Shown here piece after piece: positions 42,688 to 51,553 of a stretch of DNA of 64,000 nt. The notes beneath the pieces are model-generated. The model was not told the DNA's origin and ran no database searches. It saw nothing but the letters and a program-made list of their open reading frames with translations. Made by a program: the position numbers and the translations under genes. Source of the DNA: Mucilaginibacter sp. (GTDB lineage: Bacteria > Bacteroidota > Bacteroidia > Sphingobacteriales > Sphingobacteriaceae); assembly GCF_025359345.1 (NCBI RefSeq), contig NZ_JANYGQ010000020.1, positions 62,001-126,000 on the forward strand. The letters are read 5' to 3'. Position 1 is the stretch's first letter. Each line of letters opens with the position of its first letter.

Positions 42688-45051
42688 ATGTTAAAAAGCT
42701 ATCTAAAAATCGCCTGGCGCAACCTTATCCGGCATAAAAGTTTTTCATTTATCAATATCGGCGGATTATCGATAGGGATAGCAGCCTGTTTGCTCATTTC
42801 GCTGTATGTACATTACCAGCTAAGCTTCGATGCTGCCAATACCAAAAAAGACAGGATACTTCGGGTCAGCAATGTTATCCACACACCCGAAAACGATAAC
42901 ATCAACATGGCGCTAACGCCCGAGCTGCTGGGCACCACGCTAAACCGCAGTTTTCCGGAAGTGCAAACGGCGGTGCGTTTTGCACCAACCAAAGGTGTGA
43001 TAAAACTAAACGGTCAGATTTTCAAAGAAGATGATGTTTATACCGCCGATGCCAATATATTCGATGTATTTGATTATAAGTTTGCCGAAGGCAGCCCCGC
43101 CCAGGCACTTACCGATTTGCATGGGTTAACGCTAACCAAAACCGCCGCCATAAAATACTTTGGCAAGGGCAGTGCCCTTAATAAAACCATAACCTGCAAC
43201 GGTAAACTTTACCATGTAAGCGCCGTGCTGGAAGACCTGCCCGAAAATAGCGACCTTAAATTTACCATACTGCTGCCTGCCGAGTTTTATAAAACAACCA
43301 GCTGGCTGCAGGATGATTTTTCGGTTTATACCTATGTACTGTTTAAGCAAAAGCCCAACGCCACTGCATTTGAAAAAAAGCTCGCCAAATTTTCGAAGGA
43401 AACCATCCAGCTGGAGTTTAATAAAATAGGCGCTACCAAATACTACGTTGAATTTAATACCGAGCCGCTGGCCAATGTGCATTTCAGCGTTGGCAAACTG
43501 GGCGACACGCCGAAAGGGGATAAGCAGCTGGTTTACATCTTTTCGGTTTTGGCATGCGTTATTTTATTTATAGCGCTGTTAAACTATATCAACCTGTCCA
43601 CGGCGCGCGCTGCCGAACGGGCCAAAGAGGTGGGCGTGCGCAAAGTAAACGGCGCGGTGCAGGCCAGCCTGGTAAGCCAGTTTTTGTTCGAATCGTTTTT
43701 TGTGACGTTGATTGCGTTGGTGATAGCTATCGGCCTAAGCCTGGCCATGCTGCCGCTTTTAAATGACTTGCTGCAAATAAAAATTTCATTCTTTAGTTCG
43801 GGCTTTACTTTCCTGTTGATTTGCGGATTGGTTTTGGCGTCGTCGCTGCTTACGGGTTTGTACCCGGCGTTTGTGCTGTCGGCGTTTACACCGGTTGCTG
43901 CCCTAAAGGCAAATTTCAAACATGCGGCAAAAGGTCTTACCCTGCGCAAAGTTATCACCGTTACCCAATTTGTAGTTGCCACGGTGATGATAGCCGGTGC
44001 GTTTATTATGAACAAGCAAATTAATTTTGTGCAACACCGCTCGCTGGGTTACGATAAAAGCCAGGTGCTTAATGTATCGCTGCCTGATGATTCGGTGGCA
44101 CTAACACGATTACCCGCTTTTAATAACGCCTTAAAACAAATGAGCCAGGTAAAAGGCACATCGGTACAAAGCGGTTTGAATGTTGATAACGGCGGGCAGG
44201 CAAAATCAACTACCATGGTTACAGCCAACGGTAAAAAGCGCGAACTGATGTCAAATTACTTTTCTATTGATGACAAGTTTATCCCGCTATTGAAAATGCA
44301 GGTGTTAGCAGGGCGTAATTTCTCGGAACAAATGATCACCGATAAAAAGCAAGGCTTTATAGTAAACGAAGCATTTGTTAAACAGCTTGGCTGGAAGCAG
44401 CCCATTGGTCAGCCTATCAAGGGGATGGAGCATGAAGGGCATGTATTAGGTGTTATCAAAAACTTTCACTACGAATCGATGCACAACCCGGTGGCGCCAA
44501 CGGTATTTGTTTACACAGGGCCAAAGCCGGCCGCTGTACTGGTAAAAATAAGCCCCAAATACCTGCCGCTGGTTAAAACTGCCTGGCAAACCTGGTTCCC
44601 CGATTATCCCTTTAATTACGAATTTATAGATACTGCCCTAAATGATCTGTATAAAAAGGATGTTACCAGCATCAGGCTGTTTAATTATTTCACGCTGCTG
44701 TCTATTATCCTTGCCTGTCTCGGCTTGTATGGCCTGGCCCATTTGATTGCTATACAGCGCACCAAAGAGATCGGCATCCGCAAAGTACTGGGCGCCGCAC
44801 TAAACCAGTTGCTGGTGCTACTGGCAAAGGATTTTGTAAAACTTGTGGCCATTGCGGCGGTCATTGCCATACCTGTCACCCTGATTATAATGAATAAATG
44901 GCTCACAAGCTATGCCTACCACATCAGCATAAACTGGTGGCTGCTGGCATCGCCTGTTTTTGTTATTTTGTTGATTTCCGTTTTGGTAATAAGTTATCAA
45001 ACCATAAAAGTAGCCGTTACCAACCCGGTGAAAAGTTTAAAAAGCGAATAA
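42688..45051 (+). CDS. MacB/FtsX-type ABC transporter permease
   Basis: A 787-residue protein. The order is: N-terminal helix (MLKSYLKIAWRNLIRHKSFS), first periplasmic MacB-PCD domain, first FtsX core (VLACVILFIALLNYINLSTA, EVGVRKVNGAV), three helices, second periplasmic domain (VLGVIKNFHYESMHNPVAPT), second FtsX core (ILACLGLYGLAHLIAIQRTK, EIGIRKVLGAA) and the end NPVKSLKSE. It is full length and intact, unlike the two fragments upstream. No ATPase gene is in the window, so the partner must be elsewhere. The function is export of peptides, lipids or drugs; the substrate is unknown. Confidence 0.92.
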   Translation: MLKSYLKIAWRNLIRHKSFSFINIGGLSIGIAACLLISLYVHYQLSFDAANTKKDRILRVSNVIHTPENDNINMALTPELLGTTLNRSFPEVQTAVRFAPTKGVIKLNGQIFKEDDVYTADANIFDVFDYKFAEGSPAQALTDLHGLTLTKTAAIKYFGKGSALNKTITCNGKLYHVSAVLEDLPENSDLKFTILLPAEFYKTTSWLQDDFSVYTYVLFKQKPNATAFEKKLAKFSKETIQLEFNKIGATKYYVEFNTEPLANVHFSVGKLGDTPKGDKQLVYIFSVLACVILFIALLNYINLSTARAAERAKEVGVRKVNGAVQASLVSQFLFESFFVTLIALVIAIGLSLAMLPLLNDLLQIKISFFSSGFTFLLICGLVLASSLLTGLYPAFVLSAFTPVAALKANFKHAAKGLTLRKVITVTQFVVATVMIAGAFIMNKQINFVQHRSLGYDKSQVLNVSLPDDSVALTRLPAFNNALKQMSQVKGTSVQSGLNVDNGGQAKSTTMVTANGKKRELMSNYFSIDDKFIPLLKMQVLAGRNFSEQMITDKKQGFIVNEAFVKQLGWKQPIGQPIKGMEHEGHVLGVIKNFHYESMHNPVAPTVFVYTGPKPAAVLVKISPKYLPLVKTAWQTWFPDYPFNYEFIDTALNDLYKKDVTSIRLFNYFTLLSIILACLGLYGLAHLIAIQRTKEIGIRKVLGAALNQLLVLLAKDFVKLVAIAAVIAIPVTLIIMNKWLTSYAYHISINWWLLASPVFVILLISVLVISYQTIKVAVTNPVKSLKSE

Positions 45052-45135
45052 TACCTGTACCATATCCACAAAAACTTACGGAGTTTTCAAAACTTCGTAA
45101 GTTTAAATTCCGATTTGTTCTATATTTGCAGCATT

Positions 45136-45207
45136 GCTCCCGTAGTTCAACGGATAGAATTATGGTTTCCGGTACCATCGATATGAGTTCGAATCTCGTC
45201 GGGAGCA
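45136..45207 (+). tRNA. tRNA-Arg (CCG)
   Basis: A 72-nt cloverleaf with acceptor GCTCCCG/CGGGAGC, anticodon arm ATGGT-TTCCGGT-ACCAT giving anticodon CCG, T arm ATGAG-TTCGAAT-CTCGT, and discriminator A. Its 3' end serves as an attachment site (see 45196-45208). Confidence 0.95.
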
Positions 45208-45208
45208 C
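45196..45208 (+). other. attL-like site at the tRNA-Arg 3' end
   Basis: tcgtcgggagcac, the last bases of the tRNA and one beyond, recurs exactly at 48870-48882. The truncated integrase gene starts 125 bp downstream. This is the classic geometry of a tRNA-targeting element. Confidence 0.75.
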
Positions 45209-45238
45209 TTTTACGGGAAGTTAAAAATCCCAAAAAAT

Positions 45239-45276
45239 CAAAAACGCCCCTTAGCCCAAATCAGGGGCGTTTTTTA
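45239..45276 (+). terminator. Terminator downstream of tRNA-Arg
   Basis: aaaacgcccc (45241-45250) and ggggcgtttt (45264-45273) form a perfect 10-bp stem followed by a T run. It lies inside the element, just after attL. Confidence 0.85.
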
Positions 45277-45332
45277 GTACTTCATGATTGGAAGAGTGTG
45301 GCCTTTTCACTCAACAAAATTCCAACATTTCT

Positions 45333-46106
45333 ATGAAACCAATTCAGGGAATAACTATGTCCGAATGCACTGTGCAGCTGTGGTACAATAAGCAGCGCGT
45401 AAGAAAAGGCGAATATGTGTCTCTTTACCTACAAATCATCGTGGGCGGAAAGCACAAACCGGTTAAACTACCGAACCTTAAATGGCCGGAGGATAAGTTT
45501 GATTGGGATAACAAAAAGCTTTTGGAGCGATTTAAAAAAGACCCCGACCTGGTAACCTATAACGCTATTATTGAGCGGGAGCGTAATAAGTATTGGGGCA
45601 TCGTAATGAACTTTGTAAAAGAAGACCGGCAATTCTCCCTTGATGATATCTTGAAGGGGGCAAACCTTTTCCGTAAGGGCACTAACTTTTGCGAATTCAT
45701 GACCCAGGCGGTCATCGACAGGCAGAAGACAAAAATTAAAAATGACATGATAAAGGAGAGCACGGCCGAAAAACAAGCCGGTACCTGTCGAATGTTTACC
45801 GCTTTTTTAAAACATAAGGATTTACCTATAACCCGTATTGATGCTGCGCTGCTGGAAGGGTTTGCCGATCACCTGCGCAAAAAAGTTGGCGAAAACACGG
45901 TTTGGATGCGCATACAACATGTAAAATCTTACCTGTCTTATGCTGCCCGGCATAACGTAGCAATTAACCCGGACTATAAAAACTTCGTGATATCGATGCA
46001 GGAAAGCAATCCCGTTTGGCTTGAGGAAAAAGAATTGAACAGAATGCAGCAGTTATATATGATCATGATTAAGTTAAGTGTGCTCATGTTTTTAATTGAT
46101 TTTTAA
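45333..46106 (+). pseudogene. Tyrosine recombinase (integrase), catalytic domain missing
   Basis: The 257 residues comprise the arm-type N-terminal domain (CTVQLWYNKQRVRKGEYVSL) and the SAM-like core-binding domain (TFKHKD-like: CRMFTAFLKHKDLPITRIDA...FADHLRKKVGENTVWMRIQH). The frame ends WLEEKELNRMQQLYMIMIKL... at TAA 46106, where the catalytic domain with R, HxxR and Tyr should begin. The remaining part cannot recombine DNA. MKPIQGITMSEC at 45333 is a likely start. Confidence 0.88.
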
Positions 46107-46175
46107 GAAAGTCCCCTCACCCTCGCAGCTCGGGGACTCCAACCTAAACCTTGTAACAAGAATGGCACCTTGCCA

Positions 46176-46216
46176 TCTACCACCAAAACCCCGCCGTGTT
46201 ATGGCGAGGCGTTTGG
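46176..46216. repeat. 41-bp direct repeat, copy 1, with hairpin
   Basis: It is identical to 46559-46599. It contains the stem ccccgcc-gtgttat-ggcgagg (one mismatch) with flanking aaaa and gttt, as in terminators. It lies downstream of the minus-strand gene 46288-46539. Confidence 0.85.
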
Positions 46217-46287
46217 TGCACGACTGCGGCCTCCAGCGTAATTGTGTTTATCAGACTACCACCGCTGTTCCTGCCCGTCAAAGGATC

Positions 46288-46539
46288 TTACTTAATCTCC
46301 GGCCAATCCCAGTAAGCTTGTCCTTCGAACGCTTCGGATTTATGATGCACGGAATAGCGCAAAACATTCGTGGCGTCAGGATTCATGGGAAATACTGACA
46401 GGTTTACGATAGTGTTGCCAAAGTCCTGTACAACAATTGCAGGTACAACCTGAGCGTTATTTGCTGCTGTAATCGGGTCTGCACCGTTTGGAAAATAATG
46501 GAGGATTCTACCTACTGTTGGTGATTTTACTGTGTCCAT
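46288..46539 (-). CDS. Small phage-type protein of 83 residues, function unknown
   Basis: It begins MDTVKSPTVGRILHYFPNGA and ends GQAYWDWPEIK, with FPMNPDATNVLRYSVHHKSE in the middle. The pattern 'GRILHYFP...VLPAIV...N..VF...' is one I associate with small proteins of Bacteroidota phages. There is no signal or membrane segment. It sits alone between two identical 41-bp hairpin repeats. Confidence 0.72.
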   Translation of the reverse strand: MDTVKSPTVGRILHYFPNGADPITAANNAQVVPAIVVQDFGNTIVNLSVFPMNPDATNVLRYSVHHKSEAFEGQAYWDWPEIK

Positions 46540-46558
46540 AGTTTGTTATTAAATGGTT

Positions 46559-46599
46559 TCTACCACCAAAACCCCGCCGTGTTATGGCGAGGCGTTTGG
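46559..46599. repeat. 41-bp direct repeat, copy 2, with hairpin
   Basis: This is an exact copy of 46176-46216. It lies just upstream of the start of the 83-residue protein. The following 276 bp (46600-46875) show no convincing gene. Confidence 0.85.
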
Positions 46600-46875
46600 G
46601 TGAAAATGCCGGCGGCGCAACCGACTACAAAACCTATTCTATCGCTATCCAATGACGGGGTGTTATGGATCATAAAGAACATTCGCGCGCCAATATCTGC
46701 CGGGCCGGCAGACTGAAACTTAAATCACTTCGGGTTAATGAATGATTATCTAGTATATAGCATATAAAGAACGATGCCTAATTCCGGCGGGGTACCGGGC
46801 CCGAACCGGTTAAGCCTTTTGACAAACCGGTATAAAGAACTATTCCCCAATATTGCCGGAAGCGTAACCGGCTAT

Positions 46876-47091
46876 TCACTTTTTAAAATTCTTTCTATTA
46901 CACATGGCCAGGTGATCCGTCAGCTCGCTGATGTCATATTGGTCTAAATATTTTTCAATCATTGCCTCCAGCCAATGCAGCTCGAAACTGGCCAATGTAC
47001 TGGCAAAGTCCGGGTCGCGCTGCCTCCTGTATATTAACCCTTTGCGGCGCCGGTAAAGCTGCAGCAGTGCCTCCATAAACAAGATGCTCAT
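46876..47091 (-). CDS. Small protein of 71 residues in the island operon
   Basis: The start MSILFMEALLQLYRRRKGLI at 47091 overlaps the preceding stop by ATGA. It is basic near the N-terminus (YRRRKGLIYRRQRD) and acidic-helical later (IEKYLDQYDISELTDHLAMC). No family is recognised. It is the last of four coupled genes transcribed away from the repressor. Confidence 0.65.
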   Translation of the reverse strand: MSILFMEALLQLYRRRKGLIYRRQRDPDFASTLASFELHWLEAMIEKYLDQYDISELTDHLAMCNRKNFKK

Positions 47092-47519
47092 TCCTGCCCC
47101 TCCGATATCCTTTGACAATGCTCAAGCACCGGCAGCACGCGGTTTTGATAAATCACATAATGCTCCGACTTCTCGGCCGGCGCAAGGGCCTCAAATACCG
47201 CGCGGTTGCTGTTAACCCGGTCGCACAGCTGCCAGTATCCGTGCTTATCGTAAACTCCTATCAGTACTACCAGGCCTGCAGCTTGCTTAAGCGCAGCAGC
47301 ATTGTGTATCATTTCAAAAACGTACATGCGCTGGTGCAGCCAGCCAGTTAACACCTTAATTATGTAAAGCCGCAATTCGGCATACATGGCCTTTTTAGCC
47401 CGGCCTATCAGTATCACCTGGTTAGTTCCAGGGAAGTCTACCTCCTTTGGCTTGCTGTCGGGGTACTTGTAAACCACGTGCAGGTAAGTCGGATATAGGG
47501 TTGCTTCGGCGGTTATCAT
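47088..47519 (-). CDS. Protein of 143 residues in the island operon, function unknown
   Basis: The start MITAEATLYPTYLHVVYKYP at 47519 overlaps the upstream stop by ATGA. It is a mixed alpha/beta soluble protein (KEVDFPGTNQVILIGRAKKA, HNAAALKQAAGLVVLIGVYD). No family is recognised. It is third in a row of four translationally coupled genes, so it is probably made together with the LuxR-like regulator. Confidence 0.7.
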   Translation of the reverse strand: MITAEATLYPTYLHVVYKYPDSKPKEVDFPGTNQVILIGRAKKAMYAELRLYIIKVLTGWLHQRMYVFEMIHNAAALKQAAGLVVLIGVYDKHGYWQLCDRVNSNRAVFEALAPAEKSEHYVIYQNRVLPVLEHCQRISEGQE

Positions 47520-48079
47520 ACCAGTTGTTTTTGGTGTGCCAGCCAAACCAGGTCCTTTTTATTCATCAGGCCTGCTTTTAACTGGATATTTTTAACATGA
47601 ATTTTCACGGTTTCCGGGCTGATGTTCAGATCGCCGGCGATCTCTTTGTTTAACCGACGCCTACCGATGTGCGCCAGGATATCCGTCTGCCGGTCGGTCA
47701 AGGCCTTGCCCTGGCCGACAGTAAGCAGATTACATAAAATTCCGTTGCCTGGGCATGTAGCGCGCACCGGGCATTGCACATATTCGGAATGAATGAATTT
47801 GCCGTCTGCGTAATCCGGCTTGTCGTCAAACAGGCCATAAACGCAGCTGCAGTATTTCTCAAGTAAATCATCGCCGGCATATCCCATGGCTACCAGTTGC
47901 CGGAGCTTTGCCGGGTGCGCGTCGATATCGGTTATTACCATTGCTTTGATATCTGCCGGCAGGTCCTTAACCCGCCATACGCGACCGCGGGTAAGGGCGA
48001 AGCATTTTTCCGCATCGATAGGGGAGCGGAAAAACTCGATGCTGTCATCGGTTGGGAATATGCCTGCTGGAAGGTTCAT
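47516..48079 (-). CDS. LuxR/GerE-type helix-turn-helix regulator
   Basis: A 187-residue protein. The C-terminal 60 residues are a clear GerE domain: LTDRQTDILAHIGRRRLNKE, then IAGDLNISPETVKIHVKNIQ (recognition helix). The N-terminal half includes three cysteines in CVYGLFDDKPDYAD and CPVRATCPGNGILC, a possible metal or redox site. There is no receiver domain. In Bacteroidota phages and islands such proteins are common as late activators. It is coupled by ATGA to the small HTH gene upstream. Confidence 0.82.
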   Translation of the reverse strand: MNLPAGIFPTDDSIEFFRSPIDAEKCFALTRGRVWRVKDLPADIKAMVITDIDAHPAKLRQLVAMGYAGDDLLEKYCSCVYGLFDDKPDYADGKFIHSEYVQCPVRATCPGNGILCNLLTVGQGKALTDRQTDILAHIGRRRLNKEIAGDLNISPETVKIHVKNIQLKAGLMNKKDLVWLAHQKQLV

Positions 48080-48294
48080 AAGGCTGCGATGGTGTCTTTG
48101 GCTGATTTTACTTTATCCTTATGTGAGGCCACCATCTCTGCGGCAGCGATTATTACATCGTCATTTTTAGACTCGCTTTTTAAGGCCCGGCCAATTGATT
48201 TTTCTGAAAGCCCAAGTTGAGCCGCTAATTTTTTAAGTGAGCCCCTCGGTAATTCCGCCCTGATTTTTTCTATTTCTATAGCTGAAAATGTCAT
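48076..48294 (-). CDS. Small helix-turn-helix protein
   Basis: A 72-residue protein, MTFSAIEIEKIRAELPRGSL, with KLAAQLGLSEKSIGRALKSE as a clear HTH and an A/K-rich C-terminal helix. It is the first gene of the leftward island operon, facing the repressor gene across a 153-bp control region. It is likely a Cro- or excisionase-like regulator (inference). Confidence 0.78.
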   Translation of the reverse strand: MTFSAIEIEKIRAELPRGSLKKLAAQLGLSEKSIGRALKSESKNDDVIIAAAEMVASHKDKVKSAKDTIAAL

Positions 48295-48327
48295 AACACT
48301 TAAAGGTTATTGTTTGATAAATGATAA

Positions 48328-48421
48328 AATGTCAACTTGCTGTCTAGTAAATGTCTATATAATGTCCACAATAATCGGACATTAAATGGACATTTCAAAA
48401 TATAAAGTGAAAAAAATGTCC
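48328..48421. promoter_or_regulatory. Cluster of AATGTCC half-sites between divergent regulators
   Basis: AATGTCC occurs at 48361-48367 and 48415-48421, and inverted GGACATT at 48377-48383 and 48388-48394. Weaker aatgtc sites lie at 48328 and 48350. The first strong pair forms a dyad with a 9-bp gap. The setting between divergent HTH genes fits a phage-type operator. Confidence 0.65.
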
Positions 48422-48447
48422 AGCGAATAACCTTTATTTTACATTCC

Positions 48448-48810
48448 GTGATACACAGGGGCCAGGTTTTATCCAATTACATCGTCAGAAACCGTATTAA
48501 CAAGACAAAACTTGCTAATAAATTGCCGTGGACTGTCAAGACAATTTCCCGACATGTCGAGACGGCCGATCTATCGCTGGAGCGGTTGTTAATGTATTCG
48601 GAAGCATTGGGCCATGATTTTTCGGACGAGATCCCGGAAATGGCGGCGCTGAAGTTTCATTTAAAAGAGCCGGCCGCGCCTTATGAGATGAGCACAAAGG
48701 GGAATATTTCGGAGGCCGACTATTACAAGGATAAATATTTCAAACTCCTGGAGAAATACAACGAGATGCTGGAGCAGTATAACCAGTCGTTGCAAAAAAA
48801 CACACGTTAA
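48448..48810 (+). CDS. Phage repressor-like HTH protein
   Basis: A 120-residue protein starting with GTG at 48448. The N-terminal part (VLSNYIVRNRINKTKLANKL...WTVKTISRHVETADLSLERL) is an HTH of the XRE type, and the C-terminal end is a coiled coil (DKYFKLLEKYNEMLEQYNQS). It is divergent from the small HTH gene, with the AATGTCC cluster between. It probably represses the leftward operon and itself. The island keeps its control region although its integrase is broken. Confidence 0.8.
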   Translation: MIHRGQVLSNYIVRNRINKTKLANKLPWTVKTISRHVETADLSLERLLMYSEALGHDFSDEIPEMAALKFHLKEPAAPYEMSTKGNISEADYYKDKYFKLLEKYNEMLEQYNQSLQKNTR

Positions 48811-48869
48811 GGCAAATTAGATTCCAACAATTATAGTTAACCAACTGAATGACAGGTCAAGAAATTATT

Positions 48870-48882
48870 TCGTCGGGAGCAC
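48870..48882 (+). other. attR-like site, copy of the tRNA-Arg 3' end
   Basis: The 13-bp sequence tcgtcgggagcac is identical to 45196-45208. Together the two sites enclose about 3.7 kb with the integrase fragment at one end and the repressor at the other. Confidence 0.75.
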
Positions 48883-48891
48883 AAAATTTCA

Positions 48892-48927
48892 AAAACCTCG
48901 ATTTCAGCTTCGGAATCGGGGTTTTTT
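48892..48927 (+). terminator. Terminator after attR, probably the original tRNA-Arg terminator
   Basis: aacctcgatt and aatcggggtt form a 10-bp stem (one G-T pair) followed by tttttt. Confidence 0.8.
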
Positions 48928-49059
48928 GTTAGTTATATTTATTTATAGTTTAAAAATAGCTTTTAAGTCTAAAAAATGTGCTTTTAGCGTTCGATGTCCC
49001 CTTAGGCTACGTTCATTTAGCCACATTTATTTTAGTCGTTTCTGAACAAAAAATACTCC

Positions 49060-50316
49060 CTAGTTTTCGAACAAATATCCACTATAAGCCAAACCTTTGG
49101 CCACGCTCTTAAAGTTGTCGCCCGAATTCAGCTTGACGTGCGGGAACCTGGTTTTGAACAGGGCCTGGATACTGCTTACCATTGAAGTACCGCCGGTTAA
49201 AAACAGGCTGTCGATATGTTGGGGATCGATATTGTTCCGCAGCATGAAGTTATCGAGGTAACCCGCTATCCGCGCCACATCTTTAGCAATGATCTGTTCA
49301 TAATCGGGTAGGGGGATGCGCTCATCGATAGCTATCCCCATTTGATGGTAGCTGAAGCTGGCGGTGTCTGCATTTGTAAGCGTGATCTTCGTTTTTTCGA
49401 TGGCCTGGAAAACCGAATAGCCCAGGTTATTGTCTATCAGGGTGACCAGGTTTTTGAACAGCGGGTCTTTTCCTGAAAAATAATAGTAATCCTCGATATC
49501 TTTTTTGATCCGCAGGCCGTTAAAGAAGTTCATTTGTTCCCAGGAGCAGATATTTGCAAACAGCGATACCGGCACTGTCAGCACTTTACCGGGCGTAGCT
49601 TCGTAGCGGGTATTTTTTCCAAAATAAGGCGTGCCTTTCTCCCACATGAAGGCGGAATCGAAACTGTCACCGCCTACGTAGATGCCTCCGTTGGCCATCA
49701 TGTCGTTTTGCCGGTCCTTGCTGCCCGCTCTGGCCGGGTCGAGCACGAGGTAGGTAAAGTCTGTTGTGCCGCCACCCAGGTCGGCGACCAGTACGTTTTC
49801 TTTTTTTGTAAGAGTTTTTTCATAGGCAAAAGCCGCGCCTATGGGTTCAAACTGGAAGCGGACGTCGGTAAAGCCGGCCAGCTCTGCGGCCTTGCTGAGC
49901 CGGGTCTGGGCCAAGGTGTCCTTTTGGGTATCGTCATCATTAAAAAATACCGGCCTGCCGATCACCGCTTTGCGGCAATTGTGCCCGGTGAACTGATCTG
50001 CGCGTTGTTTTAATTCTTTTAAAATGATCGCCACCAGGTCGGGTGCGTTGTACCGTTTATTATGGATGCGGGTTTCTGTGAAGCTGCTCCGGGACAGTAT
50101 CTGTTTCACCGACTTAATAAAACGTCCTTGCATATTATCGCTCAAATAGGCTTCGATTGCAGCTTCGCCAACCACATAACCTGCTCCGGGCTCCTGGTGA
50201 AAATAGATCAGCGAGGGGATGATAATGGTACTGTGGATCTCTTTTGTTTCTTCATCGAAGATGGCCAGCGCCGAATTGGTGGTTCCAAAATCAATTCCAT
50301 ACAGGTACCGCTTCAT
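49060..50316 (-). CDS. Hsp70-family protein (YegD-like, ATPase domain only)
   Basis: A 418-residue protein with actin-fold ATPase motifs: phosphate 1 GIDFGTTNSALAIF (residues 7-20), connect/phosphate 2 ADLGGGTTDFTYLV, and adenosine LTGGTSMVSSIQAL near 350. The peptide-binding domain of DnaK is absent, as in YegD. The central region (KKDIEDYYYFSGKDPLFKN) is family-typical. The client or partner is unknown. It is transcribed alone on the minus strand, in tandem with the sigma-70 gene 172 bp upstream. Confidence 0.88.
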   Translation of the reverse strand: MKRYLYGIDFGTTNSALAIFDEETKEIHSTIIIPSLIYFHQEPGAGYVVGEAAIEAYLSDNMQGRFIKSVKQILSRSSFTETRIHNKRYNAPDLVAIILKELKQRADQFTGHNCRKAVIGRPVFFNDDDTQKDTLAQTRLSKAAELAGFTDVRFQFEPIGAAFAYEKTLTKKENVLVADLGGGTTDFTYLVLDPARAGSKDRQNDMMANGGIYVGGDSFDSAFMWEKGTPYFGKNTRYEATPGKVLTVPVSLFANICSWEQMNFFNGLRIKKDIEDYYYFSGKDPLFKNLVTLIDNNLGYSVFQAIEKTKITLTNADTASFSYHQMGIAIDERIPLPDYEQIIAKDVARIAGYLDNFMLRNNIDPQHIDSLFLTGGTSMVSSIQALFKTRFPHVKLNSGDNFKSVAKGLAYSGYLFEN

Positions 50317-50488
50317 AACATTGAAAATTTAAGGGCGGCGAAAGTATCAAAAAATACGCTGGAATCAAAGCCCCGGCACCGGTATTAATACTGTTCCTGG
50401 ATTTTTACGGGTGCGGTCATCGCGTCGCAAAGCCAACAGATATTGAAGCGCTGGAGATCTGTCATGACCTGCGACGATATTAAAAATT

Positions 50489-51349
50489 TTAGTCTAAGTA
50501 GCCGTTCAATACCCAGGTGCGGGAACTGGCGCGAAGCCTGGCCAGTGCTTTATCTTTGATCTGCCTCACTCTTTCGCGGGTCAGGTCGTATTTATCCCCG
50601 ATCTCTTCCAGGCTATGCGCCTGCCCGTCACCCAGTCCGAAAAACAGGGTTAATACGTCTTTTTCTTTTTCGCCCAGCAGTTGCATGCTTTGCGCAACCT
50701 CTATCGATAAAGATTCCGTGATCAAACCCTTGTCCGTCCCCGGTTCGGAACTTTGCAGCACATCGAGTAAAGTATTGTCCTCTTCACTTGAAAAAGGTGA
50801 ATCATAGGAGATATGCCGGCCGGAATGGCCCAGCACATCACTAATCTTTTCGGCAGTGGTCTCCAAGCTTTCGGCAAGTTCTTCCGGCGTCGGCTGCCGT
50901 TCATATTGCTGTTCCAGCTGTGATGCGGCTTTGGCAATTTTGGAGATATCCCCAACTTTGTTCGACGGCAGCCGGACCATACGTGATTGCTCGTTGATGG
51001 CCGACAGTATGGATTGCCTTATCCACCATACTGCGTAGGATATAAATTTGAAACCTTTGGTTTCGTCAAAGCGTTTCGCGGCTTTAACCAACCCAACGTT
51101 GCCTTCGTTGATCAGATCACCGAGCGTTAGTCCCGAACTCTGGTATTGTTTAGCCACCGAAACCACGAATCGAAGGTTCGCGGTGGTTAACCGTTCCAAA
51201 GCGGCCTGGTCGCCTTCACGGATTTTTTGCGTTAAGATCACCTCTTCCTGCGGAGTAACCATCGGAATCTTTGCGATATCTGACAAATATTGATTCAACG
51301 ATGCGGTCTCGCGATTGGTGATCGACTCACTAATTTTAAGTTGCCTCAT
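50489..51349 (-). CDS. RpoD/SigA-like sigma-70 factor, probably group 2
   Basis: A 286-residue protein. Region 1.2 (TASLNQYLSDIAKIPMVTPQ), regions 2.1-2.4 (LRFVVSVAKQYQSSGLTLGD, FDETKGFKFISYAVWWIRQS), region 3 and region 4.2 (HSLEEIGDKYDLTRERVRQI) are all present, without the long region 1.1 of proteobacterial RpoD; this short form is normal for Bacteroidota SigA. Substitutions relative to the usual SigA of the phylum (for example SINEQSRMVRLPSN where the family has SAIAEQSRIVRLPLN-like sequence) suggest an extra, group 2 factor rather than the housekeeping one, but this needs the genome. Confidence 0.85.
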   Translation of the reverse strand: MRQLKISESITNRETASLNQYLSDIAKIPMVTPQEEVILTQKIREGDQAALERLTTANLRFVVSVAKQYQSSGLTLGDLINEGNVGLVKAAKRFDETKGFKFISYAVWWIRQSILSAINEQSRMVRLPSNKVGDISKIAKAASQLEQQYERQPTPEELAESLETTAEKISDVLGHSGRHISYDSPFSSEEDNTLLDVLQSSEPGTDKGLITESLSIEVAQSMQLLGEKEKDVLTLFFGLGDGQAHSLEEIGDKYDLTRERVRQIKDKALARLRASSRTWVLNGYLD

Positions 51350-51553
51350 TTATTTTTAATATTTAATGTGAATGCTAAAGATCCGGTGCCTTAGGATACG
51401 CGACGGGCAGAAATAATCTTCTGAGAGATGGCAGTAACGTACTGATGCCTGCGGAGAAAGGTATGCTGAATTCTTTAACGTACAAAGATAAGCATAGCCG
51501 CAAAAAATAGTGTTATTTAGATGTCATAACACGTAAAAAGGTGATTTTTCAGG

